Positions 42,542 to 56,100 are shown, counted from the first letter of the stretch. The stretch is DNA of 64,000 nucleotides from Rhyacichthys aspro (GCA_036850595.1 CM072154.1:15011330-15075329); one strand, 5' to 3'. Numbers and translations are program-made. The notes: a model not told the origin generated them from the sequence alone.

Positions 42542-44639
42542 AAAGACCACACTTCTCGCTAGAAATTTAACCAACTTGATTTTAGTGCTCAAAATAGGCA
42601 ATAAAATAGCATTTTATCTCCAAAAATCTTCGTAAGTCGGCCATGTTTTCCTCTAGCGTCTGCGGCAGCTCTGACATCACGTGACATCAATAGAAAAGAA
42701 TGGAACAAAAAAACGTGACAGTGTCACAAATTTCGGGCCCATTTTGTGAAATGTATACGTTTTACCATGTGGACCAACGTGACTATTTTACATTTTGTGG
42801 TGAGACTGGGTTGAATTTTCAACTTCTCCTCTTTACTATGCTCTCTCACAGAAATTCTAGGTGAAAAAACAAAAAACTCTGCAGTGAGGCTTCACAGAAA
42901 AGTGTATGTGTGTGACTTTGCAGCAGGGACGCAGTCACAATGTTACTCAGCTCCCAGAGGTTGGGTGTTGGGGCTGTACCGGCTGCTGCTGTACAGAGAC
43001 ACATTACACCTGCACGACGGCCATTAGCTGTCCCTGTATGACCCTCCTGCTGTGGAGGCCCCTCCTGTGAGACACTGCTAGAGGTTATGCACCAGGAGAG
43101 ACACTCAAAGGACTAAAAGTGATTGAAACAAATGTAAAAAGATGTGGTATCAAAAAGAGGAATGTACTGCACTGTAAACAAATACAGAGTGAATTTAATG
43201 TGCGTCATGACTTGTAATTTTATCTTAAAAAATAAACCTAATAGTTATTAAATGCATGATTAAAACAATACATTCTGAGAAAGTAACACCTGCACTAAAC
43301 ACAAAGAATATGTTACCCTGCACTGCCATCTGTTGGTAGATACATTCATGCCCAGATTTTACACATTAAAAATATTATATACATATATTATGAAAACAAC
43401 ACATTTTAGTTAAGACATAGTTTGGGTATATTCATTTATTCTCAAATCAATGGAAAAAGAGCCACAGTTTTCCTCTCTTTAAATGTTACAATCAGATGCA
43501 GTTCAAACAGGTGTGGCCTATCATTCCCCATGAGTCAACATGCAACAACTAGTACACAGAGATAAGAGAGGAAGATAGATACAAGCAATATCAAACACCT
43601 ACACACACTTTGTTTTCACTGGACAGCTGTCAAATTAACAGACAAACCACCAGTAGGCCTTTAGGATCAAAATGACCTTTAAGGAGCAAATGCAGTTATG
43701 GTGTCAGAAGGTGTGTTACAAACATTGGATTTTCTGTTTAGAATGTGAGCAGGCTCTTGTCCCATACCTGGGCTGGTCTTGTGCCATTAAGGCTGCAGGC
43801 TCTTGGAGGCACAGTGCTGACAGCAGCCTGCTTTCATCAGCTGCTCCTGAAGCATTACCCACACATCGTCTGGGGAAAACACTAACCACTCAGTCTCTAC
43901 TTTCATACCTCTATAAAAACCAAATGAGAAAATCTGTTCTTGATCTTTGTCATGTGCACATAGCTTATGGAACACAGCCAGGACTTATCCTAGTTAGTTA
44001 GAGTTAAAGTGTTGAGAAACCCCGTTAATGTTATGACTGTCACTGTCATATTGAAGGGAGGTTTACTGATTTTAAATATTATTTATTTTAAACAATTCTT
44101 AAAATATAGATTTAACAGTATTTCACACTTTTATATAAAATTATGTTCTCCCCATTTGTTGCCACATTTTTGGAGCTTACAGAATGGATGTTGAAGCCTG
44201 TTCTGCCTGCAGTCCTTCTGAATGATGTTGCAAACATTAAGGAAAAGGTCATACATAAACTGACATACTTTCAACAGTCATTATTAAAGAAATAAAAGCT
44301 CAATGTGTTTTCATTCTGCATACCCTAAGGTCAGTTTTTATACTATAACTACAATAAATGTGATACTGTAAGTTTAAGCTTACAAAATTACAAATATGTA
44401 TTAGAATACTGCATTGTAAAAATCTTTTGTCACAAGAAAATGGTTGCAAGATAATCAGTGTTTTGAATGTTTGAGGCCCTTGGAATATTCATGGGACATT
44501 AGCTTTCTTAAATTCCTATGGAGTTTTCAAAGGAAGGATTCAATCAACCCAGGAAGGACAAAGAACTGAAGCTATGGACCAAAGAAAGAGACAAAGATTG
44601 TGGTTCAACCTGTACGTGCTTCTTTGCCTCAATATCAAC
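42542..44639. other. Non-coding stretch right of the inverted repeat
   Basis: The first ~240 bp (to about 42,780) is CpG-bearing and may be the outer part of the right-hand repeated element. The remainder is ordinary AT-rich DNA. A CTCF-like core (minus strand, CCAACAGATGGCAGTG) lies at 43,321-43,336. A 109-codon open frame at 43,672-44,001 has no recognisable homology. Confidence 0.45.
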
Positions 44640-44652
44640 TTGTGTCATCATT
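44640..44652 (+). repeat. Left target-site duplication of SINE copy 2
   Basis: TTGTGTCATCATT matches 44,780-44,792 at 12 of 13 positions and brackets the truncated SINE. Confidence 0.75.
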
Positions 44653-44779
44653 CATTCATTCATTCATTTTGTACTGCTTATCCTATTTGTGGGGTCACGG
44701 GTGGCTGGAGCCTATCCCAGCAGCTTTGGGCCTTAGGCGGGGTACACCCTGGACAGTGGACAGTTTGTCGCAGGGCAAG
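44653..44779 (-). mobile_element. 5'-truncated SINE, tail fragment
   Basis: On the minus strand this is the 3' part of the same family as 25,374-25,803. It shares the block equivalent to 25,400-25,500 (the 'ggctggagcctatcccagc' type motif and 'ggcggggtacaccctggacagtgg') nearly base for base and ends in ATTC repeats instead of poly(T). It lacks the tRNA-like head and central domain. The flanking 13-bp duplication shows that truncation happened at insertion, as in LINE-driven retroposition. Confidence 0.8.
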
Positions 44780-44792
44780 TTGTGTAATCATT
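44780..44792 (+). repeat. Right target-site duplication of SINE copy 2
   Basis: TTGTGTAATCATT, one mismatch to 44,640-44,652. Confidence 0.75.
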
Positions 44793-45599
44793 TTTGATTG
44801 ATTATTTAATGGTTTATGCAGCGTCACATAAACTTTGTATAATTGTCACAGATGTAAAGAAAAAAGATATGAAATAATGACACTCTTCTCCTTGTTAAGG
44901 TCTCAGGGGACCTTGTGTGACTCATCTACTCTCATCAATGCGAAGACTAGTAATCCCACAGTCAAAAAGACACTTTACAATGACCATATTCTTGCCCCAT
45001 TCAACAAATCTCTGGTTTATCAGGTTTCTGTTGCTGTATTTACATATTTTGTATCGGTTGTCGGGTAAAAGTAACATGAGAAGAGTTAAATAAGAGCTTT
45101 TTCTCACAGCTTGAGATTTCTGCCCTTTCAAAAAAGATACTGTGTACCATTGTTAATAACAAGAGTATATTCTTTCTTCATTTTATATTTTATAGATCTA
45201 TAGTTATACTTTTTTATTTTCTGTGTGCTTTGAAATTCACTTACTTATTACTCCTTGCATTATTTTAACTGTGTACAACCCATGCATGTGACAAACAAAG
45301 CTAATTCTATCTTATATGTTTTACCAACAGAGGGCGCTGCTTTCCTTATTTGGTTACAGTATGAACTGTTTTACAAGACTGATACTGTTTAGATTTTTAG
45401 GTTTTATTATAGGCCCTTTAATTATAGGCCTGTTTCACGATCCTCTGTTTTCCCTTTAAGATTTCTCACAAAAAATAAGCAACTCAGCAAAACCAGCAAC
45501 AAAGACTTACAGTTCGCTCCCTGCTAAACTGAACACAGGAATTGGGCACTGAACGGAAATCAGCACCGACTGGACGTCCGAAACAAAGAGGTTTATCCC
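44793..45599. other. Upstream region of cttnbp2nl
   Basis: AT-rich DNA with no coding sequence. A CTCF-like motif CCAACAGAGGGCGCT lies at 45,324-45,338, about 300 bp upstream of the promoter elements of cttnbp2nl. Confidence 0.5.
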
Positions 45600-45760
45600 A
45601 CACACTGGGGAACGCCTCTATCCCCGCCCATGCCTCAAACACTGGGTGTCATTGGTCAGATCATTGATGTACGAGTCTCTGATTGGCTCGCTGTTCTCGT
45701 TGTTGAATGCCTGTTGTTCACACTCGCCTTAGAGTAGGAGCGCCCTTTGACAGTGGATTG
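45600..45760 (+). promoter_or_regulatory. Putative cttnbp2nl promoter with GC box and paired CCAAT boxes
   Basis: It contains a GC box CCCCGCCC at 45,622-45,629 and two inverted CCAAT boxes (ATTGG at 45,651-45,655 and 45,682-45,686) whose starts are 31 bp apart, about three helical turns, as commonly seen for NF-Y pairs. Local CpG content is raised and no TATA box is evident. It precedes a plausible first exon ending in a good splice donor at 45,844. The promoter call is inference from motifs and position. Confidence 0.6.
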
Positions 45761-45843
45761 CTGTGATTCATGTTGTCGGGAAAGGGTTTCCTTTTTTTGG
45801 TATTTCCAGATTTTTTTATGTGTATAGAACAGAGCGCATGAAG
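45740..45843 (+). other. cttnbp2nl exon 1 (mostly or wholly 5' UTR)
   Basis: The 3' end is set by the donor AAG/GTATGTAA at 45,844; the 5' end is a guess because the transcription start is unknown. The last six bases are ATG AAG, which after splicing to the acceptor at 47,158 read in frame into the coding sequence (Met-Lys-Glu-Lys-Met-Asn...). That upstream ATG has C at -3, a weak context, whereas the ATG at 47,164 has A at -3 and matches the start of vertebrate homologues, so I treat exon 1 as non-coding. The following intron (45,844-47,157) holds nothing else I can identify. Confidence 0.5.
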
Positions 45844-47163
45844 GTATGTAATTAGGCAAACCTTTCCCCTGCTTGATTCTTGGTTTAAATATACATTTAC
45901 ATTTGCTTCATGTAATATTTAGCTTTGGCTTTGTCATGTCTCGTTAAGTTACTCCCAAAACTCAGTAGCGCTTTTACTGCATTTTGTGTTTGAAGATAAA
46001 TGTTGTAAAAGATCAGTCCTATGCCTATAAGTGAGGACTGTAATAGTGTGTTCATTTTAGGTTAATAGGTGCTGTTCTTTAGTGATTGATTTGACATTGA
46101 TTTATGTTCAACTGACCATCTATATAGATACAAGCTAATTTAATGTTTTTGACTGCCATTGTGTAATACAAAGTGTAAAAATAATGACTGTAACCCTTGT
46201 TTTAAACAAAGGGTCCAGTGGCAGGTGGATCCTCTGTTTCTGAGCAACCACTGTGATCATTTACTGCTTTGAACACACTGAACAGTCTCTTCAGATCTCT
46301 GTACACAATAGCACCGGTTTCTTGTTTGTGGGCCAAGGAAAGTTCATTTGTCTGACTACCTCTTGAGTTTCACGTCTGCTGAAAAATAGATAGCACAGTG
46401 AGAAATGAGTGCTAAGCTTATTATCACCACACAGAGAAGGCATGGATTATGACATTTTGTGACTTTACATTGGATACTGTTAAGAGTCAGCCATGTTTTT
46501 AAATCCAGCCTATGTTACCTACTAGTTCTGTCATTGCCAAAGTGCTTACCAAGCCAAATGCTGCAACCCAAATCCATAAGTTTTGTAAAAAAAAATTAAT
46601 GGCTCATAAGTGATTTTTCCTGTGGTTTGGGCATCCTTGGAATGCTGCAGTAGTTTACCATTTCTTTTTCCTTATTATGTGACACCAATGGGGGGCACAT
46701 ATGTAGTTGCAAGCCTGTAAATAAACACTGATTTACACGTGGCTGCTTCTCTCAGTGTATGAAGCAAGCCACAGAATTCACAGAGGACTTTTTTTATGAA
46801 AGGAAAACTAGTCAAGAAAACTACAATTAAATACAGAGAGCGTTACCTTGTGGTGGCAGTGAACAAAAATATGAATAGAGCTTTTGTTCTTTTTATCCCT
46901 GACCACAGCTTCTGTTCGGTTTAACCCTGACCACAGTTCAGTGAGGCCACAGATGGAAACCCACAGTCTTATCTGATATCAGCTGTGCCCACACTTTTGT
47001 TATTCATAAAAGAAGAATTCACCAGAAGCATTTTACTTGTAGATCATTCTGATAGCAGATGGTTTCAGATTGCGTCTTTTGTGTTTAGTAAAGTCACACA
47101 GTGTGTCATATTTCTGTGCCTGCACCTGTACAACTATTCTCCTCTCTCTTTGTTCAGGAGAAG

Positions 47164-50100
47164 ATGAACGTGGAGGCACTGAGCAGAGCAGAGCTGCTAA
47201 CTCTGCTCAGTATCCTGGAAGGAGAACTGGAGGCCCAAGATGTAGTCATCCATGCTTTACGGGTGAGTGACCACTACATCTGACTCTGACAGGCCTCACT
47301 ACTAATATTGCCAAAAAAATAAACACATCCACTTCAGAAACATTTGTATAACTAGACATTTATGAATACTACATTCTAGCCATTTCCTCAAAATGTGTTC
47401 CTTTCAGCACAAAACTCCCCAAAATATATCAGCGAACAGGGAGTGGTTGTGAAACAGGAAGATCTGTGATTGTAAGACAATGGTAAGAGGGAGGGTTTCC
47501 ACTGCCTTTTATTCCAGTAGAGGACAACAGAACTGCTGTTTCAACAAGTCCTTGGGCACGTTTGCATTTGTGTCTTTTAGTCTTAAATAAATAAAACCAA
47601 ATTAATCAAATTGCGACAGGCATCCAAGACTGATCTGCTTAATGTCTACTCACAAGTTAAAGCAGGAGCACACATTATATCTGTGTGTTTAGACCAGTCC
47701 ATTTAGTTCATCATATCATCCCCTCAGACTCTGTGTAAATGATTCAATGTTTGTAAAAGATTGAATTTGTGATAACATAATCCACATCTGACTAATGATA
47801 CTTTGAGTTTGAGCAAATGTGTGTGTAGTCTAGTCTATAGCTTCAATGTCCAGTTGTCTTGCAGTCATAATTTCTTCCTGTCCCTATTTCCTCTGGCTTA
47901 TTTCCTCGCACAGTCACATTATGGGGGGTCTTTCAAGTTTGACCAATGCCCTTGCCCTATCTACCCACTCTAGTGCTCTCTGGGGGGACAGTTAGAGGCT
48001 GCAGTGTTTATTGTGGAGAGGATGTACAGAGCTGTAGGCTCAAATCACCCGCTTCCCGTCTTCCCACCGGGAGCCTGGATACCATTTTTACTGTGGCTCT
48101 GTAGTAACAGCAGACTAATGCAAAAAATGGTGCAAAGTCACTGTAAAATTGTCTCTGTCTTTATTCTTTACCAGGTTTTTCACTGTGGCACACTCTGAAC
48201 TGCATTGTCTATAACATTTTTTTTCAGTAATGCTTAGTAACGTGCCAATATTGTGTGCATACTGATGATTGAAAAAGTGTCCTAAATCTCAAGTTGTCCA
48301 ATTGGGTCCATTATCCAAGCTTTTTAATATATGTATATACTTTTAACGATTATTTTTTTCCCCCTATTTGCCATGCTGTTTGCTCACTTATTAAAATGAT
48401 GTCACTAGTGGGGCATGTCTCTACAGATTGTTGATTTTGTCTACAGTGTTCATTAATAAGCAGTCTGACTAGTGAGAACATTGTTGAGAGCGTGACATTA
48501 GAAAACAGGCCATACAGGAGTGGCATAACTTATGAGTTGATGATTGTTAATCTATAAGGAAATGAATGCCGTTATGAGCTTTCCTCTGTTAGGCATAAAT
48601 GGCATGGGTCCAGACATTTAAATGCCCTCTGACTAAGCTATTTGAAAGCAAAAGGAAATGGCATGTTACATTAAAAAAACAAACTCACCCTGTTACACCC
48701 ATTATTAGATAAGATATTAGTAATTCTACTGAGCTATGAAACAGTTTATGTTTCCCCAAACCTGTAGAGCAGATCTTAGTTGTTTTTATTCTGATCAGAG
48801 CCTGTTTTGTGAAGTGATGATGTAATTTCCTGTAATCCTAAATATCTGTTTTTTCAGGGTGACATGTTTTCCTAACTCTAAACAATAGGGCGCTTGCTAG
48901 AGTGGACTGTTCTGATAAGATTGTATAATATGTTACTCCGTAAGAGAAGAGTAACTTGTTGAGCATGGCTAGATTGTTGAGAATGTTGAGATTGGCTAAA
49001 ATGTAGTTCAAAATATGACCTGAACAGAAAAATTGTGTCACATTGTTATGCATCACTTGCTGTTGAAAGACCGTATCCACAGCTTGAGCCTGAGATCTAA
49101 GGGTAAAACCTCATAACCCAAAGTCACAATTTTATTTTTGACTTAAACAGAACTATATCTGACATGGTCAATATATTCACTGATTGCTCCTCACACAAGT
49201 GTTCGCTTAATAAGATAAATGATCAGGTTCAGCAAGCCAATGCATTTGATTGAAACAAATCACTGCTTTATCAATTTGGGTTGCACTTATGACCTATATG
49301 AAAATTCTTATTCATAATAGTGTTTTGTGATAGATGTCATATGACAGACATGTTTGGATGACAGCTCAAAGAAAAGCCATATCACTTCTCTGCTCCAATA
49401 ATACGTAAATTACTGTTTGTCCCGTTGAGTTATGTTTCAAGATTTCATCACTAACCACAGATGATCATGTTGGAAGGAGTTAAACATTACTTTGAAGTTG
49501 TCATACCGAGTCCTTTTTCTTTCACTCTGTGGTTAGAGTGTAGGCGGCTGCTGTGGAAGCAAGAGTTCAGGGTTTATGTGCACACCTTAGTTTACACTTC
49601 AAGACAGGCAGAAGAAAAACAAAGCTGAACTCAAACAATAGCGTGTTGCTGGCCTGTTCACCTATACAAGTTTTACAAGTTTATTATTTTTTTGTTTTTA
49701 CAGATGCTATTTGTGATAACTTTGATCTTGCACCAGCTTCCTGTTTTCATCTGGTAGAATTTATCTGATTGATCTAAACAGTGACATTATGTTTTGCAGG
49801 CTAATCACAGAGGCCAGGAATACAGAGACATTTCTAAATGTGGTTAGTTATTTTTTCAGCTGGCTATTGTTATTAGTTCCCAAGGGTAAAATGTGTGGCC
49901 TTAATAAGCCCCATGTTTAGTGCTGAGCCTAACAAAAGGGAATTGTCTGGGTGGCAGGTGCAAGGGTCCTACCATCTAAAAAAATATCACAGTCAAAACA
50001 GCCATAAGAGCTTGAGTCAGTGTGTCTTTGGATGTTTTGCTTTTTACATTGTTTTAGTGTGAACAGGGAACGAAATAAGTGGCTAAATGGAAACAATCAA

Positions 50101-53100
50101 AGCACTTCTGAGTATGTTTAAGTTTTAAATAAATAGTTTTAAAATCAAACTGAAGTTTATTCAGGAGGATTAATTGGTGACCTGTTGCTTTTCTTTGTAC
50201 TTGATGTTTGTTCATATGAATCACTTTTGAGTCTGGCTTTCAGTTGCTGTCAACCAATTACAAGACACCTGTTTGCACAGCACAGTAGTAAAAAAGCAAA
50301 AGAATATATTTGTAAAACACTTCAAAAACAGTCCAGCTGGCTAAAGTACAGCACAAGACCAATATGACAGGTAAACCAAAAATGTATATATATTTATCCA
50401 TGTAGAAGATCAGTACCATGTGGCATTGTTGTGAAAATAATATGAGAATTTACGTTTTAGTTGCGTGAAAGAAGCTTTTTGTATTTGACAGGTCTGGTCC
50501 TGCTGTCCCTTTGTTTCTGTGTGTAACTGTTGAGCTGCTGAGGAGCAAACTAATTCACCAGGAATGCATACATTTACCCCTAACCCCCACTGAAAAGCTT
50601 TTGGACTTGAGATGTTACCCTGGAGACCGCCGTTTATTCTAAGAACCTTATGCCGAATGGTGCAGATATTAGAGCATGGCAGCTGCTCGCTAGAGTGGCA
50701 GTGTGAACCAAAGTTCTTCTTTTCACGTTGTTATTTTGTGTTGGATTAACAACTAAGTGTGCATTTGTAACAGGAGAGATCTGTTATGGGGTCCACTCCA
50801 GCTGCTCAGTTCATTGTTTGTAGGTCATTACAGAGGCTTATGACAGAAACCTTACTCCCTTCCTCTTGTCAGCTCACACAAGGCCATGATTGTGCCTCGG
50901 AGCTGCAGGTAACCTGCTGACAGACCATTTACACAGGTGAAAAGCATCAGGTTGTCTTTCACCGCCCAGTTTACCTGTAGGGGCACATTAGAGAAGAAAG
51001 ACTGGAAGAAAATAAATATAACTATCAACTCAATTGATTATTGTCAATTGAATGCATTTTTATTTTAAGCAAGGAACCAAAAATGAGTATGAGAAATGAA
51101 TGCTTAGTTTGAAGAAAATTTGCACTACAAGGTCTGAAATTAGAGTTTGAAAGCAGGCAAATGTTTTTCCCTCTCATAAAGGAAACCATACTCTGTCATT
51201 ATGATCAGGACCATCCCAAGAAAACCATGAGGGCCCAAGCCCTGGGCCATGCTCTTACACAGGCACATTAGTCCAATCTCAGCCCAGCCCATAAGGTCTG
51301 TTTAAGCACTCACTCTTCTCAGCTACTTAGAGAGCACAAAACACATGCACAGTTAAATCACTTTGGTGCATTTAATAGAACAAGGGATAGTTAATCACTC
51401 ATAATTGTTCATTGTTCATTTTATCATAATCACTTGCGTGATGTGTTATGATAATTTGTATTTAATTTTGCAAAAATGTTTCATTTTGATGGCTAGACTG
51501 TGTGTGATATATGGCGGCAGAGTGGGTAGCAATAATTTTGTGAGACTGATCCCTGGGCCAGCAAGTCTTTCTGTGTGGGGTTTGCATGTCCTCCCCATGA
51601 GTTCTCTCAGGCAGACCAGCTTCTCCCCTCAGTTCAAAGACATGCAGGTAAAGGTGAATGTAAAACTGTAAGTTTTATGTTAATTAATTGTGTTATTTAG
51701 AGTGTATTTACCATAGTCATATACTATATTGGCTTGTATGTTTATTTACTCTACTTTTTCAAACCCATAAGATGAAAACATTGAACTACAAGGAGGAAAT
51801 AAGGCATATTTAACCACACACTTATACTCACACTTGTACTGACTGCATAAGAAGAAAGGCATTGAGCAAGTGTCTTTGTATGAGCCATGTAAACTCTTTC
51901 ACTGAGCGCTGCATTCTTTGTTGATCCAAAGAAAAGAGCCTCAAACACAACCTTACTGATGCCCCAGGGTCGTGTGTGCATGTGGAGTGGAGAGGGTGCA
52001 AGAAAAAGACTGACAAAAAGGCGGAAGTAAAGAGAGGCATTTTCTGAGAAATGATAATGACACACAGGAATGCAGTGCCATGCATGTTTGGGCTGGGGTT
52101 GGTGGGGGCCATGGGACTGGGGTGTCTGTCTGATGAGCATTTCATGAGGAGACAGTGATGAAGGCACATGTTAGAAACTCTCTGGAATGCCTTTATATCA
52201 CCAGCACGACCAGCTGACCCTGCCTGCTTCCGGCACTCGACCCAAGCACTGCGTACTGTCAGGAGCTAATTGGACATCCTTGACCAATGGCTGGATGACT
52301 TCACTGAGCATGGCCTTGTCACATTTACTAACGCACTCAGTTTCATATGTACAGATTTATGACATGTTTCTGAGTTGCCTACACAGGTGTGGGTTGGTTC
52401 TGCTCTCCAAGTTTCTTTTTATGAGATTACTCATTTCAAATATGGTAAAAGGAAGATGCAATACCTTAACAATTTTTAATGTAAGTTGCTCATCATCCAC
52501 TTGCGTTGTTATGAATCACATTCTCACAAAACATGATATTCTTGTGTATTCAAGGAATAAACTATTCAATTTATGACAGTTTCTGCTCAGGAAAAAGATA
52601 ACAGTGCTACCAGTGATTAAGAGACCAAACTATCCCAAACATTGTATCAGTGTATTATCATTTTAATCTTAGTCACACTGTCATAACCAATTGATAAGAC
52701 GCAGGGTCCGGTCCTTCACCCCTTTCTCATCCCTGGGGAGGAATTAACATCTGCCCCTGGTGGGGGTAGGACAGCCGTGTCTCACCTCTTTGTGTTTGGG
52801 TTGAGGGGAAACACCATCTGCTAGGGCTCACAAAGACAATAACTTCACACTGATTTCCTGCTCACACAGACACACACTTATCTCTCTAAATACAAATGTT
52901 ACTGTGTTTTGATGGCAGTGAAAGTCCTATTATCTTCTGCCCACATTTGCTCCTGAGCTGTAATAAACTGTAGAAAAGAATGACAATTTTTGTGCTTTGA
53001 GTCTTAAATGAATGTCTTTTTCCTATAGCCTCCAGCAAGCAACATTTTACCTTAGGCTGGGTTTTAGCTTACCACTTTTACAACTGCCTCCTACACCTTT

Positions 53101-56100
53101 GCTTGTTGCTAATGGGCAAAATACTAGTCTACCTTTAGGAGATCAAAATATTTTTACGTGAACTATATAATCATACAGTATTTTGTTTATTATTGTTTAG
53201 GCCCAGCACAGAGATGCGTTCATCCAGGAGCGCTACGGACAGTATGACCTCAGCGATCCGTTCTTGGCCTTGCAGAGGGACAGTGAAGCAGTGGAGCGCC
53301 AGAATGCACTCACCCAGTCTAACACAAACCTACAGGGACGGGCAGTGGGCCCAAACCCTCTGGCTGTACTTAAACTGGTCATGGGTCACTGCAAGAGGAT
53401 GCAAGAGAGGATGATGGGACAGTTGGCTGCAGCTGAGAGCAGACACAAACGGGTAAGATCTGTGACTATACAGTAAACTGGAATATCGTCCAGCTCAGTA
53501 GATTTTTTAGATATTTGTTTTTTTTTGCATTTATATGATTGGCAAGAGATGGCAGGCAGACAGGCACTCAGAAAGAGAGAGAGACAGAATGTGTTATGCA
53601 CTCTAATATCCAACCAAAGTCACATCTGGCCACATTTGTACAATAGGCTCACTTTGTGTCCATAGAAAATCATACAGGCTTAAACATGTGCTATGGACCT
53701 CTCTAAGATTTAAGATGGGAGACCATATATTTCATTGTCTAAGTCTCACTTTATGAAGTTAAAGATTCTTGTAATAAAACCTAAAACATTGTCTGACTCA
53801 CAATATCTGAGCAACAAGACATTAGAATCACTCAGACAATTGCTAATACTTGTTACTAAAACATGCATCAACATGCCACATTGCCAACATTTAATGTCAT
53901 CTGATTTTTTTGGCCTTGTGTCTAACAGTTGATCTCTGATTTGGAGGAAGAGAAACGATGCCACGCACAAGACTCTGCAAGAAGTGATGATGTCACATAT
54001 ATGCTGCAAATGGAAAGAGACAAACTGCTTCAACAGGTACATAAGTAATACGGTTAGCACTTTACCAGTAGTATCCATATTTGAACGAAACCAGTGTTCT
54101 AATTTGCCAAAGAAACATCAACAAAAGAAATTTCACGAGATCTGGGGCAAGGGCAAAGTATTTCTTCTTTTTCCTAATGGCTGTAATTTTTAATTTTAAG
54201 CCCATAGACTTAGCTGGAGACCCAGCCTTAGTGGAGCTTTATTGTGTGACTCAGCAGGGAGAAGAGGGCCTGGCCTGGGAAAGTACAGACACTCATGGGT
54301 GTTTGTCAGTGTCAGAACAGAGCTGTTCTGTAGGAAACAGAGGCGGATGGGGCTATTGTTTAGTTGTCCAGCAGCTATGGGGTTTTATGGCCTTAGGAAA
54401 CCTGAGATAATGTGACTTATGTAAGAGAGTCTTCCTGAGTGTCTCCCAATCTTCCTAAGGCTTTCTTTGTAGTTTTTTTTTTTTTTCTTGCCAGAACACA
54501 AATCAAACATAAAGAATAGTAACTGTAGTGTATTTCATTGCCCTTTGTCTCCATCTAGCAAGGAGCATCAAGTAGATAATTCTTTGTAGATGACAAAAAA
54601 TACTTTGGGGAAAAAAAGACACATCCTTCTTTCTAAATTTATATGTGAAGCACCAAACCATTTTATAAAGCAGGTTACTTCTGTAATATTAATGTAGTTT
54701 GGCACATACAGAGGCACTAATATAAGTACAAAATAGCATTTGATTTACTCCATAAGAAGCTTTTCAAAAACAATCTTTTCATCACACAAAGCAGTCTTGT
54801 CTGCCTCCTGGTGGTCAAATATTGCAGCGCTAGCCCTACTGACTTACCTTTCTGTGTTTGTTTTAGTTAGAGGTGGAGCGAGCAACAGTACGGCGGTTAG
54901 AAAAGGAACAGGCACAGACGGTGAGCCAGGTGGAGGAGTCTTTGTCCCAGCAGCAGCAGCTCTCATCCACTCTAACTCTGGAGCTCCAAAAAGCCAGCAG
55001 TCAAGCCCAGGAGGAAGCCCAAAAGGTCTCTCAGCTCCACACCAGGCTTCAAGAGGAAACTAGCACTCTGGAGAAGCTTCAAAACATTCTTGAAGAAGAG
55101 AAAAAACGTGCAGCCCAGCTTGAGGCCAGTTCTGAGCGGCACCTGGCAGAGTTTGATACAGAACGAGAGCAACTGAAAGCCCGGCTCATCAAAGAAATTG
55201 AAAGGTGCACGGAGCTTGAGAAACAGGTGGAGGAACTGAGAAAGAGATTAGCTAGTGTAGAAAACAAAGATGATGTAATGGATGCAAAAGAGTCCTCTTT
55301 CAAAATGATGGAGTCCACTTCTGTACAGACTGAGCCAGATGGAAAGCTTAGCAGCACACCTAAAACTTCAGTGACAAAGGCAAATGGCCATCTTGCCATC
55401 AAAGAGACTGAGTCCACAAAGGAAGGAAAAGGACCTGAAAATGAAGGGATTGTAGAAAACGGCAGTGGAACAATGTCACATTCCAATCTCCATCCTCTCA
55501 CTCATCCTCGTTCTCCATCCAGCACAGCTTCATCTTCATTATCCTCATCCCCTGTTTCCTCCCCTGTACTGGCCAAGCGTCTTGGAAGCCCAGGCTTTCA
55601 TCAATCCTCTTATCAGGCAGGAGTGAACCAGCGCTTCCAAGCTGCCAGACACAAGTTCCAAACTCAGGCTGAGCTGGAGCAGCAGCATCAGAGCAGTGGG
55701 CCTTTGTCTCCTAGAGACCTGTCCCCCACTACCTCGTCCATTCCATCTCCCCCACCAGAGAACAGCACAGCCAAGCAACTGGCCCGCAACACTGTCACAC
55801 AGGTGCTCTCCCGATTCACAAACCAGCAGGCGGGTGTCAAACTGGCGCCAATCAGTAGCTCTCCATTTGGTACAGATTACCGCAATCTTGCAGCTTCCTC
55901 CACTGGTCCGAGGTCTCCCTCCTCAGGGCCTTTATCTCCAGGGATTCGCTCTCCACTCACTCCGCGCTCAGAGCGTACTCATCCACCTCCTGTTCCTCCT
56001 AAAAGGCCAGGTATAAGTCCAACTCCAGGCTCCCCAAGTCACTCTGTGAGGACCATCCTCTTTCCAGAGCTGACAGGAAACTGTGCCGACAAAAGTGGGC

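Noticed and set aside
43672..44001. 109-codon plus-strand open frame
   Set aside because: No homology recognised and no splice or promoter support. It lies in ordinary AT-rich DNA.
51751..52576. Overlapping long open frames on both strands inside the cttnbp2nl intron
   Set aside because: No homology, no splice signals in phase, and the amino-acid composition looks like translated intron. Treated as chance.
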